DNA from: Ruminococcaceae bacterium UBA3903
GTDB lineage: Bacteria; Bacillota; Clostridia; Oscillospirales; Acutalibacteraceae
Length of the DNA stretch: 23,163 nt
NCBI GenBank assembly: GCA_002391625.1
Contig: DGFJ01000008.1
Location: 1-23,163, forward strand
Reading direction: 5' to 3'
Position numbers and translations under genes: made by a program. Positions 15,218-23,163 of this stretch are shown in pieces (the first letter of the stretch is position 1; every line of letters starts with the position of its first letter). The notes below the pieces were generated by a model. That model made no database searches. It saw nothing but the letters and a program-made list of their open reading frames with translations, and was not told the DNA's origin.

Positions 15218-18200
15218 TTACACCTCTATAATATCATTCATGGCAAAGGAATAAATAACGCACTGCTTAACAGCCATTCCTGTGCTTTGTTCCATTGCTA
15301 TTTTATACAGGTTCAGCTGTTTTTTGTACCTAGATGCCAATATATTCATATCGTCAACCTTATCTGTTTTGTAATCAACTATAACAAGCTGATCATCCTC
15401 TACAAAGGCACAATCCACCGCACCCTGCATTATAATTTTTTCCTGACTATTCCACAAGCTGTCTTCTATAATATCGCAATCAACCTTGACTGTAAACTGA
15501 TATTCACGAAAAGTTTTGGCAGAGCTTAAATACCTCTTCATAATACTGCTGTTTAAACAACAATGTATTTTTTCTATGTCTATTACCTGTGACTCTGCAT
15601 TTGAAATATAACCACAGCTTCTTAAACGCTCTACCTCTGCCTGTGGTGATTTAAACGCTTGCCTGTAGTCGGCATATTGCATAAAAGCATGAATTGCTGT
15701 ACCCTTCTGTGCTGGTGACAAATCCTCATTAAGCAAAAAGCTTGGGTGTGCCATAGCTGTTAGATTATCCTCTGCGCTGTCATGTGCCACCTGTGACACT
15801 GATACCTTTGTTGGTAGGTTTACAATATCCTCATACGGGTAAACAGCATTAAACCGCTGTTTTAGCTGCTCTATATCAACGGTGGCAGGTAAAATAGCCT
15901 CTGCCTGCTCATCAACTAATTTTTCATCTGTATTTCTATTGCTGTCAAACACCTGTATATCCCACAATGCCTCGTTATCACAGGCAGGTATAATATCTAT
16001 GCCTGCCATATTTCTAAGCTGCTGTCCGCTTGGGTGAGTTAACGCACACAGTGTTATCCAATTTGACATACACTCAGCCCTTCGTACGATGTAGGGTGAA
16101 ATACTGTCATTAACCGTAACCCTTGCCCCCTGTGTTGCAACATACTTTTCACAATCCTTGTGTGATGAAATCATATAAAGCTTTTCTCTGGCTCTGGTCA
16201 TCGCAACATATAAAACACGCAGCTCCTCTGACTTACCCTGTCTTTCAAGCTCTAGGCTGACAGCATTTCGTGGCATTGTATTGTAACGCACCATCTCCCC
16301 CGGGACCTTGTAACGCAGCCCTAATCCTAAATCTCTATGCAGTAATGCTTCATCACGCTTATCGTTGTTAAAGCTACGTGACATAGTGGCTATAAAGCAT
16401 ATAGGAAATTCTAATCCTTTTGAACGGTGGATAGACATAACCCTAACGGCGTTTGGCTCTTTGGCTGAGCTGGAGGAGGACAAATCTCCACCCTGCTCCT
16501 CTAAACGGTTAATAAATCTTACAAATCCACATAAGCCTTTATAGCCACACTGCTCATATGTTTTAGCGTGCTCCTGCAACAACCGCAGGTTGTTAACTGC
16601 TGTAACACCATTGTCTGTGCTGGCAGATATTTCCATATAACCTGTTTTACTGTATATAACATTTATTAAGCTATCTGTTGGATTACAGGCTGCCACCTGA
16701 CGGTAGAATTCCATATCCGCCAAAAAACCTTTTGCCTTTTCGTTACCTTTATCAGCTGAATTTTTCACAGCTAAATACAAGCCTTCACCTGTTGATAGTA
16801 TGCGTATATCTGCCATATCATCCGCTGTAAAGCCATATATGGGACTCATCAGCACAGTCAGCAGCGGTATATCCTGTATTGGATTGTCAATTATTTTCAG
16901 CATTGACACCATAACGGCTATTTCCTGTGACAGCAGGAAGCTGTTGCAGGTATCAGAATTTGCCGGTATGCCCATATTGTTAAGCTCATTTACAAAGGCT
17001 CCTGCGTGGGCATTGGCATTTCTAAGCAAAATGGCACAATCACTGTATTGTGCGGGTCTACCGCCATCGCCGTCTGTCACCATATAGTTACCCACTAAAT
17101 CCTTTATTATTTTACCTATATGGCGTGACTCCAATATATCCATATTGCTCTCATCCTCTGTGCCTAGGTTTAGCAAATGAAAGGCAACATCGGGGGTATC
17201 AGACATAGGGTAGCTAGCACCACACACCAGTTTTTCTTCATCTGTGTACTGCATATCACCTACGTCCTTGCTCATAAGTCTTTTAAACACAAAGTTTACT
17301 CCGCTAGTAACACCGTTACGGCTGCGAAAGTTTTTATCAAGTATAATTTTGGCAGGATAGTTATCCTGTGCAGGAATATACAGTGGATATGAAGCTTTTC
17401 TACGCAAAAATATCTCTGGCATAGCCTGACGAAAGCTGTATATGCTTTGCTTTACATCACCTACCACAAACAGCTTTTTACCACCATCGCTAACACCATT
17501 AAAAATAGTTTCCTGTACCTCGTTAGCATCCTGATATTCATCCACCATCACCTCATCAAATCGTGCGGAAATATCATGTGCCTGTTGTGTATATTCATAC
17601 CCGTCCTCTGTATTTGTTACCAAAACCTGTAGGGTTAAATGCTCTAAATCACTAAAATCCAATATATTTTTTTCCTTTTTCAGCTTTGAATACTCCTGTC
17701 CAAATAATTGCACAGTTTTGAAAAGCTGATGAACTATAGGTGATAGAGCATAAATTTCATTCCTGCACTTTTCCTCATCCTTGTTAAAGTACTTAAGCAA
17801 GGATGTTAATGTGCTTTTCATCTCATTACGGTTGTTTTGTATAAATATTTTACCGCTATGCTCCGAATAACCCCTTAATACAGGAAAACGCCTGCCAAAA
17901 TCAAAATTCTTTAGCTTGTCCTTAATAGCGTTCCAATCCCCTGTATCGTAAATGCTGTCCAGCTGTTTTAAATACTCATTGTCATATTCTAATAAATCCC
18001 CTAGCTTTTCTCCCAGCTCTGTACAGGATGAAAAGCAGGTTAGGGATTGGTCGCACATACTTCTGCAAAAATCTAGAGCGTTTCTGCAAAAGCTCATTAT
18101 AACCATCCCCCATTGTGTATCCGATATACCACAGTCAAAGTCATACATTTGTTCCTTTTCTAAAAGCCATTTATCTGGAAAGGGGTGCGAGCAAAGGAAC

Positions 18201-18742
18201 TCATACAGCTTTAAAATAGTAAAGGTAAGATTTTTATCACTTTTAGATGTAGAAAAGGCCTCTGTAAACCTAGAGAACTGACTATCCTGTTCGTTATACA
18301 GCTGTTCTAAAGCATTGTTTAAAGCATCATTTTTTAATAAGCTAAGCTCTGTATCATCTGCTAAGCGAAAGCTTGAAGACACCTCTAATGAATAAAAGTT
18401 TTCCTTTACCACCTCATTGCAAAAGCTATGTATAGTTGAAATATTAGCATTATTTAAAAGCAAAAGCTGTCTTTGCAGGTGGGCGTTAAATGGGTCATCA
18501 TGTATAAGCTGATTTAACCTGCTGTATATACGCTCCCTCATCTCGGCGGCAGCGGCCCTTGTATATGTGACCACTAGAAGCTTATCCGCATCTGTAGGAT
18601 TAACTGCATCAGTTAGGCGTTCCATCACACGCTGTACCAAAACCGCCGTTTTTCCGGAACCTGCCGCCGCTGATACCAGCACAGCACCACGGCGAGCATC
18701 AATTGCGTTTTGCTGGCTGTCTGTCCATTTTTTAACTGCCAT
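15218..18742 (-). CDS. addA: ATP-dependent helicase/nuclease subunit A (AddA)
   Basis: A 1174-aa UvrD-like helicase plus nuclease that, with AddB, resects double-strand breaks and loads recombination at Chi-like sites. Walker A is AAAGSGKTAV with Lys31; motif II is MVDEYQDANEVQ; motif V/VI region includes VMSIHRSKGLEFP and YVAMTRAREKLYM. The C-terminal RecB-type nuclease has Asp1110 (GAVDCAF), Asp1123 and Lys1125 (IVDYKTDK), the full catalytic set. Length is close to other Firmicutes AddA (about 1230). The start is 2 bp past the addB stop codon and its ribosome site GAGGT is formed by the last codons of addB, so translation is coupled. It looks complete and active. Confidence 0.97.
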   Translation of the reverse strand: MAVKKWTDSQQNAIDARRGAVLVSAAAGSGKTAVLVQRVMERLTDAVNPTDADKLLVVTYTRAAAAEMRERIYSRLNQLIHDDPFNAHLQRQLLLLNNANISTIHSFCNEVVKENFYSLEVSSSFRLADDTELSLLKNDALNNALEQLYNEQDSQFSRFTEAFSTSKSDKNLTFTILKLYEFLCSHPFPDKWLLEKEQMYDFDCGISDTQWGMVIMSFCRNALDFCRSMCDQSLTCFSSCTELGEKLGDLLEYDNEYLKQLDSIYDTGDWNAIKDKLKNFDFGRRFPVLRGYSEHSGKIFIQNNRNEMKSTLTSLLKYFNKDEEKCRNEIYALSPIVHQLFKTVQLFGQEYSKLKKEKNILDFSDLEHLTLQVLVTNTEDGYEYTQQAHDISARFDEVMVDEYQDANEVQETIFNGVSDGGKKLFVVGDVKQSIYSFRQAMPEIFLRRKASYPLYIPAQDNYPAKIILDKNFRSRNGVTSGVNFVFKRLMSKDVGDMQYTDEEKLVCGASYPMSDTPDVAFHLLNLGTEDESNMDILESRHIGKIIKDLVGNYMVTDGDGGRPAQYSDCAILLRNANAHAGAFVNELNNMGIPANSDTCNSFLLSQEIAVMVSMLKIIDNPIQDIPLLTVLMSPIYGFTADDMADIRILSTGEGLYLAVKNSADKGNEKAKGFLADMEFYRQVAACNPTDSLINVIYSKTGYMEISASTDNGVTAVNNLRLLQEHAKTYEQCGYKGLCGFVRFINRLEEQGGDLSSSSSAKEPNAVRVMSIHRSKGLEFPICFIATMSRSFNNDKRDEALLHRDLGLGLRYKVPGEMVRYNTMPRNAVSLELERQGKSEELRVLYVAMTRAREKLYMISSHKDCEKYVATQGARVTVNDSISPYIVRRAECMSNWITLCALTHPSGQQLRNMAGIDIIPACDNEALWDIQVFDSNRNTDEKLVDEQAEAILPATVDIEQLKQRFNAVYPYEDIVNLPTKVSVSQVAHDSAEDNLTAMAHPSFLLNEDLSPAQKGTAIHAFMQYADYRQAFKSPQAEVERLRSCGYISNAESQVIDIEKIHCCLNSSIMKRYLSSAKTFREYQFTVKVDCDIIEDSLWNSQEKIIMQGAVDCAFVEDDQLVIVDYKTDKVDDMNILASRYKKQLNLYKIAMEQSTGMAVKQCVIYSFAMNDIIEV

Positions 18743-18744
18743 AA

Positions 18745-21700
18745 TTACTGTACCTCCTCTGTTGGTGCTTGAAATGCCGAAGAGCTTTTAACTATATTAC
18801 GGCACTCCATACCCTCTTTGTATCCACAAATGCTAAGATATGGACAATATGCACAGGCATCATATGTACCCTTGGCAGGTACTGCATTAACCCTGCCCTG
18901 TAATAACGATGTAGCCATATTGCCTATAAGGTAGTCTATTTTATCAAAAATATACTGCATCTGTGTTTGGGATACAGTGTACTGAGCGCCCTTACTAATT
19001 TTTATAACAGGTGACTGTGGCGGTTCATCCTTTTTAGCTTTTTTAGGTTTTTCTTCCTTTAGTATAACTGGTATATATACGCCGTTACCATCCTGCTCCA
19101 TAGCTTTAATAATATCAATGTCCTTTAAAATCAAGCCATTCATACGATATTCTTTATTTTGCAGGGTATCTATCTCGTCCTGTGCAGCAACGTTATCCAA
19201 ATTAACGTAGGCATCACCTGAGGGCATATATAATACACCTGCTGGAACAATAGGAAGTGAATATTTTTTACCACCATTTTTTACAATAGCCGATAGGTAA
19301 ATAAGCATTTGCAGATTAAGTCCAAACATAACGTCAGACAACACAAACTTTTTAGCACCAGTTTTGTAGTCAACTATTCTAATATACGATGTATTTTGCT
19401 CCTTATATATGTCTACCCTATCCACCGAACCCTGTACTATAACATTGATGTTATCATCAGCCTGTACATGATAACCGTCAATACCCTGATCCTCCCATGT
19501 GCTGCCGCCTATTTTAAGCTCAAAATCAACAGGCTTAAACATACTTTGGGACAGCTCCTGTATTATATGCTTTACCACAGTTACAGCTGTAGCTTTTATG
19601 CGGTCAAGCCCCTGTAAATATCTAACGGTTTTATCATCCTTACCCCCTAAATGATGATTCAGATATATTTCCATTTCATTGTATATTATGGTGTTAATTT
19701 CTGTGTCAGACATTTGTTCTAAAGCCTCTATAGGTGTCTGTAAAATCCTCTCTAAAATATAATGTATTAAGCTGCCGTATTCAGCGGAATCTATTTGTGC
19801 CTTTTTTCGTTCCTTAGCTTTTAAGCCATAACGGCAAAAATACTGAAAACTGCACAAATAAAATTTTTCCACCTGAGAGGCAGACAACCGCATATTTTCA
19901 CCAAACAGCTTTTTAGCCAGCTGTTTGTTTTCTATGCTCATAGGCTTGTTAGCCAGTAAAGCTTCCAAAGCCTTTATTCTGTGGTTGTATTTTGGTATTT
20001 CTATAAAATAGTCACGCAGGTTTCTAGCGTCTGCTGAGTTAGCCTTCCAATTTTTAGCTGCTAACTCAAAGGCTTGTGGCTGTGACCACAGATTAGCATA
20101 AGGATTTTCCTTCTTGGCATATATTAGATTAGCCTGTGGCAAAATGTTAATTACCTCATTTATTATAGGCGATGGTGTTTTTAACTCGCCTAATAAAGTA
20201 GCCTCATAACAGGTAACATATAGCCGTTGTGATGGAGCAGATACAGCACTGTATGCAAAGAACTGTTCCTTAGCGGACAAATCCTCCAAGGAATCATACA
20301 TGGGTAAATCACATAAAATAAGGTTTCTACGTTCTATGTCATTAAAAATTCCACCTGCCCTTGGTACAGCTGGAAACTCTCCATCGTTAGCACCTATTAC
20401 AAATACCGCTTTTGGTGAATTTAAACGCACCCTATCCGCTGTACCTATTATTACTTGGTCTGAACCTCGTGGTATAAAGGATATTGTTTCATTGTCAAGG
20501 ACAATGTTAAGTAAATCACTGTAACGCTTAGAGGAAATGTATGTGTCCTGTAGGATTATTGCAGTTTCATCCAACGCATTTATAAATATATCCCATATGC
20601 GTATTAAATCCTTTGCCTGCTGTATTTCATCCTTAGTGTGAAGCGTCACTGCCTGTTCCTTTATTATTTTTTCAACATTAAACGCCTGTATTAATTTATA
20701 TACTGCTAGGGAAATTTCCTTGCCTGTTTTATCCGTAATTGAAAGCTTAAAATCTATCAAAGGGATTATTATTTGTTGTCGTAGCTTCTCCAGTTTTTCC
20801 AACAGCTGTGTATCTGACGGTGAAAACTTGTCCACATAGCCCTGTGGATTAGCAGTAAATGTATTTTTAAATTGACTACCACTAATATTCCATATATAGC
20901 AGTAATTTTCCAGATGTGCAATATCATCAGTACAAATACCCATCAAACCAGTTTTTAGAAATCTAAAAATAGACTCTGAGGAAAAGCTGGTATGTATCAC
21001 CTCGAAAGCAGCCGTCACCATAGTAATAAGCGGTTTAGAAATAATATCCTGCGGTTTATCCATAAAATATCCTATATCAAACTTATTAAATATAGTGTCT
21101 AAGATACCACGATAACCCTCCAGTGAACGAGCAATAACAGCAATATCCCTATACCTATAATCTTCTAAAATGGCAAGACGCTTTATTTCACCAGCCACAT
21201 ATTCACATTCGCTGTAAATATCTGTACCACAGTACAGTGAAACGTTATCAGCACTTTCATCTAATTTTACTGCATCGGCTCTAAATATATTACTTTCTAA
21301 TGCCTGCAGTGATGGTACAGCTGTACGTTTATTACCAGTAATGTATAAGGGTGGAAGCACCTTTACGCCAGCTTTTTTGGCTAACAGCGACACAACCTTT
21401 TTTGTGTTGTTTGTGGTTGTAAAGCGGCGACTTTTTTGTGCGTATTCCTGTTGGTCAGTTGTAATAGTCATGTAACACTCTTGACACTGCTGTATTAAAA
21501 GTGATAACAGCCTTTGCTCTGCCACTGTAAAGCCACTAAATGAATCTATGGCTATGGTATAATCCTGAAACACTGGATTCTCCAGTAATGCATCGTAAAG
21601 CTTTGATAGGTTATCCAAAGGGTCTATATAGCTTTTGGATAAAATTGAGTTATATATGTCGGTAATAAGAGCGGTTTCGTTTAGCTTTTGCTGTAATGTT

Positions 21701-22140
21701 GTATTTTTTAACCGTGCAGCCGTTTGACGCAGCGTATCAGTAGATATACAGCACATTTTAAATTCCTTTACCGCTGTTAACATAAGCTTCGCAAGCTCTG
21801 GTCTGTTAACCTGTTTTTTGTATAGCTCCAAATTATCCTGAGCCTGCTCTATTGCCAAGCTCATAATGATACTTCTGCCACCATCGTCTATAGCTCTGCC
21901 TGACAATCCACCTATCTGTCTAAATACAAAATCTACCATTCTGCTAAAGCTAAGAACCTGTATTTTTCTGCTGTTTATCCCGCCTAGCATATCTAAAAAG
22001 GTTTTTTCAGTTTCAAATGATAGCTGTTCTGGAACTATCATTAATAGCTTTTCTTCCCTATTTATAACTTTTTTAGCTAACATATCGTACACATATTGAG
22101 TTTTTCCGCTGCCGCTTCTACCCATTATAAACTGTAACAT
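18745..22140 (-). CDS. addB: ATP-dependent helicase/nuclease subunit B (AddB)
   Basis: A 1131-aa partner of AddA. Walker A is GRSGSGKT (7-14, Lys13) at the extreme N-terminus, as in this family. The nuclease domain shows RIVDYKTGAKKF with Asp924 and Lys926. The four cysteines that hold its iron-sulfur cluster are present: Cys763 in LCSFQYFC and Cys1096, Cys1099 and Cys1105 in CAYCPYLSIC, in the expected Cx2Cx5C spacing, so the cluster staple that links nuclease and helicase is intact. In Bacillus, AddB's nuclease cuts the 5' strand and its helicase-like part recognises Chi. It is the first gene of addB-addA-mntP, with a rather weak ribosome site (AAGTGG). Confidence 0.97.
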   Translation of the reverse strand: MLQFIMGRSGSGKTQYVYDMLAKKVINREEKLLMIVPEQLSFETEKTFLDMLGGINSRKIQVLSFSRMVDFVFRQIGGLSGRAIDDGGRSIIMSLAIEQAQDNLELYKKQVNRPELAKLMLTAVKEFKMCCISTDTLRQTAARLKNTTLQQKLNETALITDIYNSILSKSYIDPLDNLSKLYDALLENPVFQDYTIAIDSFSGFTVAEQRLLSLLIQQCQECYMTITTDQQEYAQKSRRFTTTNNTKKVVSLLAKKAGVKVLPPLYITGNKRTAVPSLQALESNIFRADAVKLDESADNVSLYCGTDIYSECEYVAGEIKRLAILEDYRYRDIAVIARSLEGYRGILDTIFNKFDIGYFMDKPQDIISKPLITMVTAAFEVIHTSFSSESIFRFLKTGLMGICTDDIAHLENYCYIWNISGSQFKNTFTANPQGYVDKFSPSDTQLLEKLEKLRQQIIIPLIDFKLSITDKTGKEISLAVYKLIQAFNVEKIIKEQAVTLHTKDEIQQAKDLIRIWDIFINALDETAIILQDTYISSKRYSDLLNIVLDNETISFIPRGSDQVIIGTADRVRLNSPKAVFVIGANDGEFPAVPRAGGIFNDIERRNLILCDLPMYDSLEDLSAKEQFFAYSAVSAPSQRLYVTCYEATLLGELKTPSPIINEVINILPQANLIYAKKENPYANLWSQPQAFELAAKNWKANSADARNLRDYFIEIPKYNHRIKALEALLANKPMSIENKQLAKKLFGENMRLSASQVEKFYLCSFQYFCRYGLKAKERKKAQIDSAEYGSLIHYILERILQTPIEALEQMSDTEINTIIYNEMEIYLNHHLGGKDDKTVRYLQGLDRIKATAVTVVKHIIQELSQSMFKPVDFELKIGGSTWEDQGIDGYHVQADDNINVIVQGSVDRVDIYKEQNTSYIRIVDYKTGAKKFVLSDVMFGLNLQMLIYLSAIVKNGGKKYSLPIVPAGVLYMPSGDAYVNLDNVAAQDEIDTLQNKEYRMNGLILKDIDIIKAMEQDGNGVYIPVILKEEKPKKAKKDEPPQSPVIKISKGAQYTVSQTQMQYIFDKIDYLIGNMATSLLQGRVNAVPAKGTYDACAYCPYLSICGYKEGMECRNIVKSSSAFQAPTEEVQ

Positions 22141-22185
22141 ACTTACACCACTTCTTAATTTATTTTCTAAAAATAGCTTGCAATA

Positions 22186-22194
22186 ATTATACCA
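22186..22194 (-). promoter_or_regulatory. Extended -10 promoter of addB-addA-mntP
   Basis: On the minus strand TGGTATAAT, an extended -10 with a full consensus hexamer, lies 45 bp before the addB start codon. At 17 bp upstream the -35 position reads TGCTTT, a poor match. No LexA-like SOS box was recognised. Confidence 0.6.
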
Positions 22195-22227
22195 TATTTG
22201 GTGTACAAAAAGCAGTACAGTTTATTA

Positions 22228-22320
22228 TTAAATCCTTCATCTGCACTAGGTTCAGATGAAGCTACTATTATAAAAACCTAAAGAAAGCCACCGCCATGGA
22301 TTTAACTATAAACGGCGGAG
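22228..22320. other. Compact foldable element, possible pseudoknot or transposon-end relic
   Basis: Nested complementarity in under 100 bp. TTAAATCC (22228-22235) pairs with GGATTTAA (22298-22305). Inside, CTTCATCTG (22235-22243) pairs with CAGATGAAG (22253-22261). The 9-nt loop contains TAGGTT (22247-22252), complementary to AACCTA (22275-22280), giving a possible H-type pseudoknot. Further right, CCGCC (22291-22295) pairs with GGCGG (22314-22318), competing with the outer stem. No coding frame is seen. It could be a structured RNA, or the paired subterminal hairpins of a non-autonomous IS200/IS605-like element. Both are inferences. Confidence 0.35.
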
Positions 22321-22480
22321 TACATATTATACTAAAAATCTGTAAATAAGTTTATGCCTGTGGCTAATTGATGATGTTTTCATATTCACCAAATATCCAT
22401 ATATGGTGAGTATCATTTGACGACACAGACCCCATTTCGTAGTTATGCGTCTAATACTGGATTTCTTCACAAATATGTGC
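22321..22480. other. Intergenic stretch with one hairpin, no gene
   Basis: No reading frame of note. A hairpin pairs ATATTCACCA (22382-22391) with TGGTGAGTAT (22404-22413), 10 bp with one G-U in RNA and a 12-nt loop. It lies upstream of the promoter of the HAD-like gene and could be an operator or an RNA stem. Nothing else was recognised. Confidence 0.4.
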
Positions 22481-22486
22481 TATAAT
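22478..22486 (+). promoter_or_regulatory. Extended -10 promoter of the HAD-like gene
   Basis: TGCTATAAT, an extended -10 with full TATAAT (22481-22486). The transcript would start near 22493, giving a leader of about 90 nt. The leader contains an 8-bp hairpin, CCTGTTAT (22509-22516) with ATAACAGG (22539-22546). The -35 region has no clear match. Confidence 0.6.
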
Positions 22487-22584
22487 TTTATATAAAAAAT
22501 AGCCCATTCCTGTTATCCTGTTACATCCGTTTCAGCGTATAACAGGGAGCTAATTTATATTTGGTCAATAAGAGAGGTGGCATT

Positions 22585-23067
22585 ATGAGTGCTATAAAAT
22601 AGTTATTATTTGACTGGGGTGATACACTTATGTTTGACAATCCCAAATATAAAGGTGAAATGTATCAGTGGTCGGAGATAACTTTAATGCCCGGTGTTGT
22701 CGAAACGTTACCTATGTTAGCAAAAAAGTATCAATGTGCTGTAGTTTCAAATGCATTGGATTCAAATGCGGAAACCATGAAAAAAGCTTTTGAAAGAATG
22801 GGCATTGATCATTATTTTAAATTGTTCATTACATCAAAAGAAATAGGGTATAAGAAACCGGACGAGAGATTTTTTACTTACATTGCAAATTTATTGAATA
22901 TGCCACCAGAGATGTTGTGTATGGTGGGCAACGATTATGATAAAGATATTGTTACTCCTAAAAAATTAGGAATGAGCACAATTCTTATTACATCAGTAAT
23001 TGGTAAATATTATCTGTCTGATAAAACTGTTGATAGTTTCTCACTATTAAGGGATATTTTAACATAA
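22585..23067 (+). pseudogene. HAD-family phosphatase gene with in-frame TAG at codon 6
   Basis: The good ribosome site GAGAGGTGG precedes ATG at 22585. The frame reads MSAIK, then TAG (22600-22602), then LLFDWGDTLM, the catalytic motif I (DxxDT) of HAD hydrolases. Later motifs are all present: VVSNALDSN (motif II, Ser), the Lys of GYKKPDERFF (motif III) and VGNDYDKDI (motif IV). The whole is 160 codons, a small HAD protein with little cap. The next in-frame start, ATG at 22630, comes after the nucleophile Asp, so a protein made from there (145 aa) could not be an active phosphatase. There is no other damage: no frameshift, intact remaining motifs, and a promoter. That fits a very recent nonsense mutation, a sequencing error or read-through of the TAG. 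The substrate is not predictable. Confidence 0.75.
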
Positions 23068-23144
23068 TGTTTGTTACTAAATAAATCTTCTTTAACAAAT
23101 GAGTAGTAAGTTATCCGAGCTTGCACAAGCCCTATAAGGACATA

Positions 23145-23163
23145 ATGAAGACCAGCCATCTCA
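23145..23163 (+). CDS. Possible start of a gene cut by the window end
   Basis: ATG at 23145 begins MKTSHL and runs off the end of the window. AAGGA lies 5 nt upstream, a short but usable spacing. With only six codons no family can be named. It may equally be chance. Confidence 0.2.

Noticed and set aside
1..23163. Search for tRNA, rRNA and known riboswitches
   Set aside because: No cloverleaf with a T-loop GTTCGA-type core, no rRNA stretch, and no recognisable T-box, manganese, SAM, FMN or similar riboswitch core was found by eye in the intergenic regions.

Overview
The window is AT-rich and reads as a chromosomal segment of a low-GC Gram-positive bacterium, most likely an anaerobic Clostridia member. 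The support is AddAB in place of RecBCD, a DUF896 protein, a Bce-type two-component system, lipoproteins with classic lipoboxes, strong AGGAGG-like ribosome sites and good sigma-A promoters, several with an extended -10 (TGn-TATAAT). I cannot name the genus. The first 19 bases are the Tn5/Nextera mosaic end, a library artefact, followed by about 70 bp that look like the end of a multicopy insertion sequence. The left edge is therefore a contig end.

Layout. (1) 1-3250: a lipoprotein of unknown function, a 457-bp gap, then a Bce-type response regulator/histidine kinase pair on the minus strand. No Bce-type ABC transporter adjoins it. (2) 3294-5206: a DEAD-box RNA helicase on the plus strand with its own promoter, a folded 5' leader and a strong terminator. 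(3) 5325-11178, all minus strand, in transcription order: VTC-domain (polyphosphate polymerase-like) protein, DUF4956 membrane protein, a large beta-helix lipoprotein of the Cthe_2159 type, then an OmpR-type regulator and HAMP-type sensor kinase with their own promoter. This is the most intriguing unit: a possible cytoplasmic polymer synthase, membrane partner, cell-surface binding protein and sensor. (4) 11332-12471: DUF896 protein and TtcA-like tRNA thiolase, a two-gene operon with promoter and terminator. (5) 12800-13705: a small alarmone synthetase (RelQ-like) with an unusual C-terminal tail, converging on a solitary type IV prepilin-like gene (13765-14295). (6) 14580-22140: addB-addA-mntP on the minus strand, for double-strand-break repair followed by a manganese exporter. 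(7) 22141-23067: a 440-bp intergenic region rich in foldable sequence, then a HAD-like phosphatase gene with an in-frame TAG at codon 6, before its catalytic motif.

All 17 genes end in TAA (16) or TGA (1); none ends in TAG. That makes the internal TAG in the HAD gene worth a second look, although a simple nonsense mutation or a sequencing error remains the default explanation. Functional assignments rest on motifs read by eye; no database search was possible.
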